NCBI GenBank assembly: GCA_964019425.1
Contig: OZ025804.1
Coordinates: forward strand, 310,001 to 374,000
Source of the DNA: Flectonema sp. DT1601
Taxonomy: Eukaryota > Euglenozoa > Diplonemea > Diplonemida > Diplonemidae
Direction of reading: 5' to 3'
Length of the DNA: 64,000 bases
Below, in pieces: positions 22,219 through 32,936 of this stretch; positions within the stretch are counted from its first letter, which is position 1; each line of letters begins with the position of its first letter. The position numbers and the translations under genes are program-made. The notes under the pieces are model-generated. The model was not told the origin of the DNA and did no database searches. It saw nothing but the letters and a program-made list of their open reading frames with translations.

Positions 22219-25200
22219 TTACTTTTTTACTTTTCTCGGAGGTTTTGCTGTAGGTGGGACCTGAGCATTCAATGTTTGTATTTCTGTTCTCAGGGAGTCC
22301 CGCAGAGATTCCAATTCGCGTTTCTGTTTCATGCACTTCTCAAGAGAGACGATGTCACCCTTCTCCTTCGCAGCAACAGCTTCATGGAGACAAGTCGTTA
22401 CCATGGTACTTACCTCTGAGAGTTTCTTCCTCTTCTCAGATAAGATTTCTTCAGGCGTTTTCTTGGGAGGTGGCGGTGGTGCTATCTCTGCTTTCTTTCC
22501 AGTGATCAGTTCTGTTCGGGCGGCTTCCACCGAACGTTTCTGTAAAACCAGCTGCTTTGCCTTTGAAACATCACCAGCTTGCTGAGCTGATCGGGCTTGT
22601 CGTAATATGTCATCCATTTGACGTGATAACTCACTGGCTTTACTGTCTTTTGTGAAGTCAGCTTCACCAGATGCATAAGCAGAAAGAGCAATAGACATTG
22701 GGATTCCAGTCACAGTATTTAATCCCATGGCTTCACATTGTGGTCCCCAGGCCTCTTCTGGAACAGTGTCACCACCACAATGTTTAATAGCTCGATTCAT
22801 CTGTTATTATATTATTAGTAATCATGGATTAGTTTTTAAAGAAGGGAATCATTAACTTTCAAAGCTTTGGTTGAATTCATACCTCAGAAAAACTCCAAAA
22901 TCCATCCTTGTTTACATCATAAAGTTTAAAGTACGAAATCATTTCCAAAGTAGGCTCAGGTCCCTGTTGTGTGTGAATAATGTACAGTTAATATTCGTTA
23001 TACAGTTGGCAATAAAACTATTAAAAAGAAAATCATACCTTCGGCTCTGGTGGAGGGTCATCTGCAGGAGGCTGACTGAGGACCGACTGACGCTGAGACT
23101 CTGCGGACTTCATATTTCTCATGTGTTGCTTTGCAGTTTCCATGTCACCTGAAGATCTCGCAGCTAATGCGAGAGAACGTTCTGACTGGATTGTTAAAGA
23201 TAATAAAGACAACTGATTGTGTTGTTTAAAAAGATTTGAAGAACAACCATCAACAGTGTACGGCAACAACACAATATTCTTTGGAGCTCCCCTACCAGTA
23301 TTGATATTATGAGTAGCGCAATACGTCTGCCACGATGCTACTGTAAATGGGTCATCTCCTCTGTGTTGATTCGCCGTATTGAATTCAGCCATGGTCCAGT
23401 ACCCACTTTTAGTTAAGTCATATCGAGTAAAGTATTCTATCTGTTCGTCAGTGTATGTAATCACTGGGGTAGTTGGTTGTTTATTTCTTATCATCCGAGT
23501 TTCTAATGAGATCTTCTCCGAGAGGAGTTTTTTCGCCTTTTCAATGTCACCGGACTCCCTCGCCAGCTGGGCAGCTTTTTTAATACCATTGATCCTGACA
23601 GTTATATCATCTTCATTGGAAGGTGTTGTACCCGACACTGCTTCTAACTTCTCTGTTAATTCACGTCGTTCCAGAAGTAGTGCTTTTGCTTTGATTATGT
23701 CACCAGCTGATTTAGATTGAATAGCCTGCGTTGTTAATTGTTGAATCTTTTCTTGTGTTGTTAGTTGTGTGTTGTCTTTAGGTTTTATGGCTGCAGAACT
23801 CTGTTCTGAAGCTGACGCCCTGACTATTTCTGACTGAGATCCTTGTTGTAGCTCAACGAGTCTCTTTCTTTCTTCCATTAGTAGTCTTGCTTTTGGTATG
23901 TCGCCCGACTGTTTGGCGGTGAGGGCCTGTTGTGTGATTGAATTTATTTTTGAATCCAAATCCTCAACAGAGTCAGGTTGTGTAGTAGTAATTGGAGTAG
24001 GTAGAGAACCTTCAACTATGGATTGCTTTGTCTTTTTAAGAACAGCGTTCTGTGTCAACAACGACTTCGCAAGAGTAATATCTTCAGAAGCTTTAGCTGC
24101 AACTGCTTTAGAGTGATTGTCTTCAATCTGACAAGAAATCTTAGACAGCTGTGAATCTTTTTCAAAGTCAGCATTTCCTTCAATGTACTCACCCATGGCT
24201 AATTCATAAGGAAGTCCCTTACTTGGATCTAATTGTAAGTATTCACACTGCTGTCCCCACACAGTTAGATCGATGCTGTTCCCTCCGGTATGGCTGAGGG
24301 CTCTGTTTGTTTCACTGAGATTCCAAAACCCATCTTTATTTTGGTCATAAATTATGAAATAAGCTCTGAAAGCTTCTGACTGCGGGTGTACTTTCTTGGC
24401 TGCTGATTCCTGTTGTTGTTGTCGTAGTAAGTCTTCCTTCTCTGCGTCTAACTTCTTCTTGCGGATCATTAGTTGCTTTGCTGTTTCCAGATCACCAGAC
24501 TTCTTAGCAGTCAAAGCATTCTGAATTAATATTGATATCTGAGTAGATAATTCTCGAATACGCGTATCTAAGTTAGGGGAAGGAGTTGGAGTTGCTAGAT
24601 CCCCACCTGCTACCTTCCCAAGAGCAGCGAGTAGTTCCGGGTCGTTCATATCTTCTTCATTGACACTGCTGACATCGGATTCAGCGTCTGGTTCTTCTTC
24701 TGCAGACACGTTTTTCGACAGCTCAGCGAGAACCCTCTCAGACTGGGTGATTAGATTCTTCAGTTCGTCTTGAAGGCGTTTATTTTCTTTCAAGAACGTC
24801 ATAGCTTCGAGCTGCTTCTTCTCTTTCTTAAGAACATTCGCTTTTTCAAAAGACTGCTGCATGCCGGTAAGCGTCTGCAGAAGTCTCTCTGATAAGTCCT
24901 TTGCTTCTCGGGAATTGAATTGTAGCAGCTGCTGGCGAAGATATTCAGCGACTTGTTTTGGTGTAGATCCAGGTGGAGCGGTGGGTATATCTTGTGGTTT
25001 GCTTTCAACTTTTGAAACGCTAACAGCTGGCGGCTGTTGTGATACAGTTTCACCCGCCACCTTCCCAAGAGCAGCGAGTAGCTCCGGGTCGTTCATATCT
25101 TCTTCATTAACACTGCTGACATCGGATTCAGCGTCTGGTTCTTGTGAGGCTTCTGTTTTTGTAGCAGATTGCTGTACCACAGGTTGTGACTCAGTTATAG

Positions 25201-26362
25201 TTCCTGCCACCTTCCCAAGTGCGGCGAGTAGTTCCGGGTCGTTCATATCTTCTTCATTGACACTGCTGACATCGGATTCGGAGTCTGGTTCTTGTTGTTT
25301 TTCCTGTTGCTGCTGCTTCTGCTGCTGCAGTAAGGCTTCCTTTTCGGCTTCCAACTTCCTCTTTTGCAGCACCAGCTGTTTTGCTTTTGCCACGTCTCCA
25401 GACTTTTTCGCGGCCAGTGCCTGCTGTAATATCGCAGATATTTGTGAAGACAACGCCTGAATGCTGGCAGCTGGATCCTTCGACATTATAGGCTTGCTCG
25501 GTAAGACCAGCTTTGGGTGGAGAATAGAATTTATTTCACCAACGAGGGATGTTTGAGTTGTTGTCAGTGTAACGATCATTTCCTGAGCTGCGGGACCTCG
25601 ACCAGAGGCTACTAAATCTGGAAGGCGGCGATTGATTGCGAGTAACTTCGTTTCAATTTCATATAATTCAGTCATTAAAGCATCTGACTCTGGTATGCGA
25701 GATGATTTCAGTTCTTGTTCTGCTTTCTTTGCAACCGGATTTGATATTTCAACCGGCTGTGTTTTCGGCTTTCCGACCGGAACTGACGCACCAACCTCCA
25801 TCATTAACGCGCGTATTTCTGGATCCTGCATATCAGAGGCAAGTTCCAAAGGATAAGCCTCTAGAAGGTCTTCCCCCTCTCTGAATAATGAAATTCTTTT
25901 ATCAAGGAAGCTTTGTTCTATTGCTGGTTTTGAACGAATTCTTCTTTCGTTTAGTGAAAGTTTTGATGCGAGGGCAGTCTGTTCAGGTGTTCCTTTAAAT
26001 AATGATTTGCACAGCGATATAATATTCGAAAGAGTCGGTTCTTTCTTTTTAATTGTCACCAAGTCTGGAGCGATATCGGCTAAAACACTCATCAGTTCAG
26101 GGTCATTCATATCTGCTGAGGTCACAGAGATGTCGTCGTCCCCATCGTCGATATCATCACCAATATTATCATAGTCGTGGGTGTCAGTAGCTCCAAGATC
26201 ATCATCAGTAAAGTCATTAATGTCTTTGTAGCCGACAACTTCTCCTTTCTCATTAAATATCGGAACTTTAAACATGTTTGGATCCAGCTGAGGTCCTGCT
26301 TCGTCTGTCGCATCTTCCTCACTTCCAACTTCGGCCACCTGCTTTCCATTTTTATTTCCCAT
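22219..26362 (-). CDS. modular protein with DM14-like helical repeats and EF-hand-like modules
   Basis: Three exons, 23039-26362, 22883-22963 and 22219-22800, give 1,328 residues. The start MGNKNGKQV follows a TTATGCAG acceptor and fits an N-myristoylation signal. At least eight copies of a helical hairpin resemble DM14 motifs of CC2D1 proteins (ALTAKKSGDLETAKQLM, AQLARESGDIEKAKKLL). A short motif, MNDPELLAALGKVAG, recurs (perfect or near-perfect) four times in acidic linkers. Three EF-hand-like modules (YDQNKDGFWNLSE, YDLTKSGYWTMAEF, YDVNKDGFWSFSE) each precede a tail with a conserved tryptophan or glycine. CC2D1 proteins bind ESCRT-III, so a membrane-associated, calcium-influenced trafficking scaffold is an inference. 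No C2 domain seen. Confidence 0.8.
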
Positions 26363-26642
26363 TTTGAATGAGAGAAAGACCTGCATAATTGAAAACTTAA
26401 CTTCGCAATGAACGACACATCAAAAAAATTCTCATCATGGTTGCCGTCATATTCTGATTGGTTCTTTTCTTAGAAAAAATATAATTTTTTTTTTTTTTTT
26501 TTTTCCCGTCTTCGATTTGATACCACACAACATATTGCAGGCAGTAGTTAAAAAAGATACAAAATAAGATCTAATGTCCTAACATTTGTTAAAAAGTAAT
26601 AAGAATGACGGATACAATACGAACTTCGTGCTGTGTAATCAC

Positions 26643-27584
26643 CTACCCTTTTCTAGGCCGTTTGATACTCGCACATTGAGGCCCAGAATTGTATAGCGAG
26701 GCTCTTTTCTTTTCAATTCTCAATATCCTTTCTTGATTCTCTGGGAGATCATAGTCGGGTCCATAGAGAGCAAGGATTTCTTTACCAGGTGGAACCTTTT
26801 TAGTTGTCGTCAGGAATATTCTCTGTTGTACTTGAATAAATAAAGCGTTCACGACACCAGGACGATGGGCACACATTCGTCCTATTTCACTGCAAGGAAA
26901 AACTCCATACCACATGGTTGGGGAATTAACATATCGGAGGAAGGAAGACTTCGTTACGTCTTCGGCGTTTATTAAATGAATTAATTTACGCTCGCCCACA
27001 TCAGAGAGCTTTTGACCCTCGTCGGAGTGGGTGTCCTCTTCGCTTACCCCAAAGAGGTATTTATTATCTACGTGAACTTCTGCATAGCTGCACGGAACAA
27101 TATCACCACAGTACTCACCGACAAAGAAACCCTTAGGAAGTTCTACAGTTGAAAATAATCCTTTGAATTGTTCGGTGACATGACCAGCGGTGTGTAGTTC
27201 TGATTTTCTAACTTCCAAGAAAGGAGGAATGTTTGTCGCAGGAAAGGGACTTGGAAACATTCGAATATATTTCAGAGTACCATATTCTAAGTATGAACAT
27301 GTTACTCTCGAGAGTCTTTCAGGACTGCAGATTTTCCCGATGGCTTTCCAATCAATCTCAACGACTTGTGTGCCAGGTGTATTAGATAAAGTTTCCTTCC
27401 AAACCATATCACGGTCTATCACTACCGTGAAGACTTCAGGTAAACTTTCAATTCTATCTGTCACTGTTCCGTTATTACCTTCGACACATTCAACTATTCT
27501 GCAACGAACGACACCATTATGCCAGTGACTCCCAATGCCTAGTGATTTGAAGCCCGTCATATCTCGTACACACAGCAGAGCCAT
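26643..27584 (-). CDS. SET-domain protein, putative lysine methyltransferase
   Basis: About 314 residues if it starts at MALLCVRD (27584); a second ATG (MTGFKSLG, 27560) is equally possible. The C-terminal half is a SET domain: GLFSTVELPKGFFVGEYCGD (entry strand and glycine-rich turn), FLRYVNSP in place of the usual RFINHS, NALFIQ, and PPGKEILALYGPDY in place of GEELTxDYG. These motifs bind S-adenosylmethionine and place the catalytic tyrosine, here the YG of ALYGPDY. The first 150 residues are unrecognised. The variant NHS motif makes the substrate uncertain. A spliced 5' leader is likely because an AG acceptor lies near 27677. Confidence 0.75.
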   Translation of the reverse strand: MALLCVRDMTGFKSLGIGSHWHNGVVRCRIVECVEGNNGTVTDRIESLPEVFTVVIDRDMVWKETLSNTPGTQVVEIDWKAIGKICSPERLSRVTCSYLEYGTLKYIRMFPSPFPATNIPPFLEVRKSELHTAGHVTEQFKGLFSTVELPKGFFVGEYCGDIVPCSYAEVHVDNKYLFGVSEEDTHSDEGQKLSDVGERKLIHLINAEDVTKSSFLRYVNSPTMWYGVFPCSEIGRMCAHRPGVVNALFIQVQQRIFLTTTKKVPPGKEILALYGPDYDLPENQERILRIEKKRASLYNSGPQCASIKRPRKG

Positions 27585-28249
27585 ATAGATGCATGTGAAG
27601 AGCTTGAATAAAGAATATTGAAAGCAACAAAACAAAAACAAATTAATATACAAAATGACTACTGCTGAATCGGAGCCTGTATGAAAAAAAGAAAAAAAAA
27701 ATTGAAATGCAATACCTGATTTATATACTAAAAAAAAAAAAAAAAAACAACAACGTACATTGATTTTGCTAACTTTAGGTGAGGGGTGCTGATGCTGATG
27801 TGCTGGTTGTTATTATTATTTTTCTTCTTTTTTCTTTTCGTTCTTTTTTTTTTTCTACTACCCATCTTTTTTTTTTAAGTTTATTCTAATTACAAAAAAA
27901 AAAGAGAACGAAAAAAAAAATAATAATAAATTAAAAAAAAAAAAAAAAGCAGGGTGAAATAAGAAAAAAAAAAAAAAAAAAATTGCTATTAAAGGCAACA
28001 ACGAGGCCGTAATAAGATACCATCCTTCGGAAGAGAAACCATCCAAAAAGAGAAGCCTCATAATGTGTTGATCGCAGACAGTAATACTGACGACACAGGA
28101 AATACTATTCCCACTTCACTGTAATAAATAACGGCTCTCAATTTGATGGTAGTTTTTCCGATGTAAAAAAGAAGAAAAAAACAAATATAAAATGGGGGGA
28201 CAAAAAAAAAAGTTCCGACACAGCTACGCAGCACCCGCTCCAGCAGCTC
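27585..28249. other. intergenic spacer with A/T runs
   Basis: Leader of the SET gene on the right, then A and T runs (about 27731, 27840-27990). No further gene supported. Confidence 0.6.
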
Positions 28250-30164
28250 CTATTGAGAGGTCACTCCATTCTTCGATAGTTTCTGTGTGGGTGGTTATTG
28301 TTATGTTGGTTCAGATTTCTTTCTTCTCAAGGATGAAGAAAAAAAAAAAAAAAAAAAAAAAAAAGAAACATACCTCAAGATAGGCAGCTTCGGCCTTAAA
28401 GTTGCTGTAGTTCGAAATCTTTTTTATTTGCGCATCGTTGAGCTCTTTGTCGCGAAGGGATGCACACTCCTGAACCTTTTTCTTAGCCGCTTTCATTGAC
28501 TTCACAACATCTGGATAGGATTTGGTTGTAAAGTCTTCTAATGGAAGCTGCTCAGCTAATTCACTGATGTCTTGCTTTGTTCCTTTCGGTGCCTTTTCCT
28601 TCTTTGGCTTTGGTCCGTTTAATAAAATATCTGGAGCACGTCTCTTGCCATCTGTTGGTTTCTGTTCTGGTGCAGAAGTGGCAACGGCTGGAGTTTCCTT
28701 CTCATTTCTCCAGCTGGTGAATGACTCAGAAGTTCTGGTAGTAACACCTGGAGCTGAGTATCCAGTACGTTTGTTTGCTGATAACTGACTTTTAATCGCA
28801 TTTGCGAGTCCAGGATCTCTGCCTGCGGCCCTAAACGTTGCAGCCTTTGGCTTTACAGCTTCTTCAACACTTGCTCTCAGTGGACTTGGGTCCCGTTGTG
28901 GGAATGCCTTGGAACTGTGAGGAAGCCAAACTGCGTCGTACAGTTCAGTGTGGGCTTCTTCGTAGAGCTTCTCACCAGTGTGTTTGTATATACGAAGTTG
29001 ATTAGCAGTCGTCATTCTAGGGTGAGTGGTGCAGCACATGACGTATCTTGAGCAAGGTGACCATGCAAATTTTGTGACGGAGGACATCTGAAACTTTCCA
29101 ATCACAGAAGCAGCTGGATTAGATTTCACTAATGTTGTCCTGTCATAGTTTAGAACGTTACCAGGTAAGTTACCAAATCCACACAATGAAAAGAACCTGC
29201 TGTGAGGAGACCAGTGAACTGTATTCCGAGGAGCGATATCGAAATTGTACAACAGCTCTCCCTTCTCTGAGTACAATGACGCTTTGTTTGAAGGCATGGT
29301 GCCGTACACCAAGGCGAATTCTTTACCGGATTCAGCCCACTTCACGTCGTGAATGGGTGTTCTTCCCGTGTCGATTTGAGTTATTTTCTTGTCTTGGATA
29401 TTAAAGACCATCAGAGTTGTTTCTCCATAGTATGACTTCCCAGATTCATCCAAGTCGAGGGAAGCGTTTAGAAGGGCTGCTGTTCCTTTTCTATTCCAAA
29501 TAACGTTTGCGTCATCCATTCTGAGTTTGTGTTCTAACAATACTTTGTTAAGTTTTGGAATTCTTACCATCTTGATAACTGAAGGAGTCTTATCTCTGTC
29601 GTTTTCTGGAGGAATATGCAACGCGCAGATCACACTAGGAGACGTGTAAGACAAGTGAACTTGATTCCATTTTCCAGGTAATTTCTGAACTGGTTCCTTA
29701 GTCAAGTCTTCATATATGTTAACTCCAGTATGAAGACTGTAGATAACTGTATTTATGTCAGCCTGGTCCCATTCAATGCATGGCCAGGTAGGGTTCCACT
29801 GATTGCTGAGTAGCTCTTTAGTAGTGACGTTGTAAATTAAAAGATTTTCTTTGCGACTTTCCATCTCTGGTGCTTTCCAGATTGCTACGTACGTACCTTT
29901 GTGTGATAGTTTCAGTCCCATAACTTTTTCTACTTGAACTGAGAGAACAAGATCACCTGTGCAAGTGAACACTTCGACCTTTCCACTTTTTCTTCCCCAA
30001 GTTGCGATGTGATTTCCGATAGTGTCGTGGGTCATGTAATCAATGCCGGCTGATTTAAAATCTGTCTTTGCTGTCTTTTCATTTGTTAAATCGAATTCCA
30101 ACATCCCACATCCCTCCCTCGCCCTATATCCAATCCGTATGCTTTTTGTTGCCTCCGCCGACAT
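28250..30164 (-). CDS. EIF2A: eukaryotic translation initiation factor 2A
   Basis: Exon 1 (28374-30164, 597 codons) holds essentially the whole protein. The nine-bladed WD40-type propeller is clear (GKVEVFTCTGDLVLS, NLLIYNVTTKELLSNQWNP, TGRTPIHDVKWAESGKEFAL, NTVHWSPHSRFFSLCGFGNL), ending in TELYDAVWLP and SKAFPQRDPSPL. A basic linker and C-terminal helix follow (KKKVQECASLRDKELNDAQI). eIF2A assists non-canonical initiation and Met-tRNA delivery. The 91-nt intron starts GTATGTTTC and contains a long T run near the donor. With the acceptor at 28283 the last exon adds only ten codons and stops at 28250. Another frame of that exon (ETIEEWSDLSIG) looks more like the family's C-terminus, so the final splice is uncertain. 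Confidence 0.9.
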
Positions 30165-30631
30165 TTTCTTTTATATATTTGATATCTGTGTTGAGTTATG
30201 TATTAATTTTCTTATTGTCTTCCCTCACTATCTCTGCGCCACTGGTTCAGTAACAGCAGTTATCAAGTAAAGTAAACCATTTTTCTGGAATCACCTTCAT
30301 GAGGATCGTAGCAATGTGTAAAGTCAATAAAAAAAAAAAATCGAATATTTATTGCTTCGGTGATAATATATTTTCATTTTTTTTAAAATCAAGTCTCATC
30401 ATAGAACAGAATGAGAAACCAACAAACAGGAACTATGTGCCAACATTCTTTTTTCATTGTTGGCTCGTACTAAAAAAGAAAACCGAATAAAAATAAGAAA
30501 GAAAAAAAAGGTTAGACAGCCAAGGTCAAGACTGATTGAAAAAAAAAAAAAAAAAAAAAGTAATTTCCGCAAAACCACTGAACTGCACAGTGTGAGAAAT
30601 TCATAGGGATAGTACGCGATTATTTATTAAG
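30165..30631. other. intergenic spacer
   Basis: 5' leader of eIF2A (CAACACAG acceptor near 30189) and A-rich sequence; no gene seen. Confidence 0.6.
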
Positions 30632-32269
30632 TTAAAACCCCCTTCGTATCGAGTCTGATAGGCCACCTGACTCGCTGGGACATTTAAAGAGTGCCGCGGC
30701 TCTGGTGATGGCTTCAGCATCTTGGATAGAGATTCCCATTTCACTGAGACAGTCTTTAGTCAGCTGATCTAAAACAGAAATATCAACACCTTCTTCAATA
30801 AGTAATTGCCTTGCTGAATCTGATACGCCATGTGTTCTAAGGAGGTCACCAAAGTCTTCATCAGAAATATCAAAACTCTGATCTCCCAAAGTTGCAGGAG
30901 GACCCTTAATTCCTTCCCCATCTAAGTCACTAAAACTGAACGGAGATGCCTCAATGGGTGAGTGTGCTAAGATTCGAAGACGACTGGTTTCGCCGTGGTC
31001 AGCACCCAGAAGTTCGAAAACCATTTGGTATGCCTTCTGGTAATAAATACTACTCTCATCACCTTCGGTGTGTTCGGCTAACTTTTCAGCTATCGCTGCT
31101 TTTTGCAGAGTTGCTGATGAATCATTTTCTGTACCATGTAACAATGAAAGCAGAATAGCTTTACCGTGATCTCCATCTTCTGCTTTTCCTGTGCTGAGTA
31201 GTAGACCAGCATGTTCAGTTTTAGCACGAGAAGTTTCGATATGAGAATCTCCCAGAGTAACTGTAAAGTCTAACACAGCTCTGTGAAGGAGTTCAACATC
31301 TTTTGTTAGAAGTCCGATTGTTACTAAAGTTCGGGTTGTGTCGGGATGCGTGCGGCCAAGATCTGCTTCTCTTGCTGATAAAATAAATTTTAATTCTGAT
31401 AACGCGGCGTCAGTGTCTCCAGTGTCGGAGTACAACTCAGCCAGAGAAGAGCGTGTTTGAAGAGTTTCTTTGTGAGACTTTCCCAGAAGATCTTCTCTTA
31501 TCACGAGTGCATTATTTAAATGAGACATCGCTGAATCAAAGTCACCCTTCCTACGAAGAACGTCACCGAGATTGTGACGAGTAGTCGCAGTCGATCGATG
31601 TTGTTCTCCAAATAATTTTATTTTACCACTCAAGGAACTCATATATTCTTCTTCTGCTTTACTCACATCACCAAGAGCGCTATGCATGGCTGCTATGTTA
31701 TTTGATGCCATGACAGCAGATTGTTTGTCTGCAATGTCGTTAAATAATTGTCTCGCTCGTTCATATTCTCCCAAAGCTTTTTTATGATTTCCCATTACAG
31801 ATAGAGCCGTGGCGATATTATTTGTGGTGACAGCGATGCCTTTGATGTCGTTGAGGCCTTGCAATACCTCTAATCCTCTGGTCCAAATCTGTTTTTTTTT
31901 TTTTTTTTGCTTGTCGTTCGTTGTTATTGTTTTGTAGATAGAAATCAACTATACCTCGACAGCTATGTCATTTTGTCCAATACGAGCTCTCATCGCAGCC
32001 ATGTTATTGAGTATTGTAACTCTGGTACAACAATCAGCATCATCAGAGAGAGTATTAATAGCCTTAGAATACTGCTCTAATGCTCCATGGAAATCCCCAG
32101 TAGCGGCATTACCACGTGCGATACCACACAAAGCTTCGATGTAGTATTTTGAGGTACCGCTTTCACACAAACTGAGTATAACTTCCCATTGTTTTGAAGC
32201 CCCAACAAAATCAGATTGATTACCAAGCGCTACCGCATTTCGTACTACATCGTCAATGGTAATGGTCAT
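30632..32269 (-). CDS. TPR-repeat protein with C-terminal SAM-like domain
   Basis: Two exons, 31955-32269 and 30632-31888, give 523 residues. Tetratricopeptide repeats of the kinesin-light-chain type fill residues about 1-330 (AVTTNNIATALSVMGNHKKA, TRHNLGDVLRRKGDFDSAM, TRSSLAELYSDTGDTDAAL). Residues about 440-505 resemble a SAM domain (FGDLLRTHGVSDSARQLLI, GVDISVLDQLTKDCLSEMGI). This is a protein-interaction scaffold; the partner is unknown. The 66-nt intron starts GTATAG and ends with sixteen A residues directly before CAG, a clear case of the A-rich acceptor style seen in this window. Confidence 0.85.
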
Positions 32270-32936
32270 GGAGGCATCAGCTGTGAAGGCTAAAGAAAAA
32301 TAATAAAACTTTTAGGAAGGAGCAGTCACCACACAATATAAAGTCAATTCCCTTTATCCAACTGCGATAGAAGTATGGACAATTGTGGAGCTGAGGTATT
32401 ATATAAGGAAAAAAAAAAAAAAAAAAAACTAAACAAAACAAACAAGCTGCCTTATCGAGGCTCAGAAACGTACCGTGACGGTAATCTGGGTACAGATGTC
32501 ATCAAAGAAATTGCCCTATGTCTCTGCATAGAGAAGGTAGAAAGAATCAAAATAAAGTAAAGCGTGGTAACGTACCTCAAAAATATAAACATATTTTCCC
32601 TTCTTCCTTCAGTGCCTAGAAGGGGTACAGTGGTAGTTTTTTTTTTTTTTTTCCCCCATCAATACAACAAAAAATCGAAAATAATATCATGGAGGGACTC
32701 GAACTTGATGCAGATTAGGTTTATCGGCTACCCTAATCAAAGATCTGTCAGCCTATTAGCAAGAATAACTGGGTTAGGAACTGCCTTCCTCAATGGAAAG
32801 GCCTAATCCGCTGGTAGGATACGACAGCGATAGCTGTCTTCACAGACGTTGGTAAGAATACTAACATTTTCGAAGAAACAAAAAAAAAAATAAAAATTAA
32901 AAATAAAAATAAATAAAAATAGCCAGAAAGCTACAC
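32270..32936. other. intergenic spacer with small inverted repeat
   Basis: No protein gene. On the minus strand near 32704-32750 a 7-bp stem (GATTAGG/CCTAATC) is followed by CAAGTTCGAGTCCC, which is tRNA-like in appearance only. A and T runs flank it. Confidence 0.5.

Noticed and set aside
24861-25460. Long plus-strand serine/cysteine-rich frame
   Set aside because: Antisense shadow of the DM14-like repeat gene, whose frame has clear repeats and homology.
27654-27685. Plus-strand mini exon (MTTAESEP then GTATGA)
   Set aside because: No downstream plus-strand exon; every other gene is on the minus strand, and an acceptor for the SET gene overlaps.
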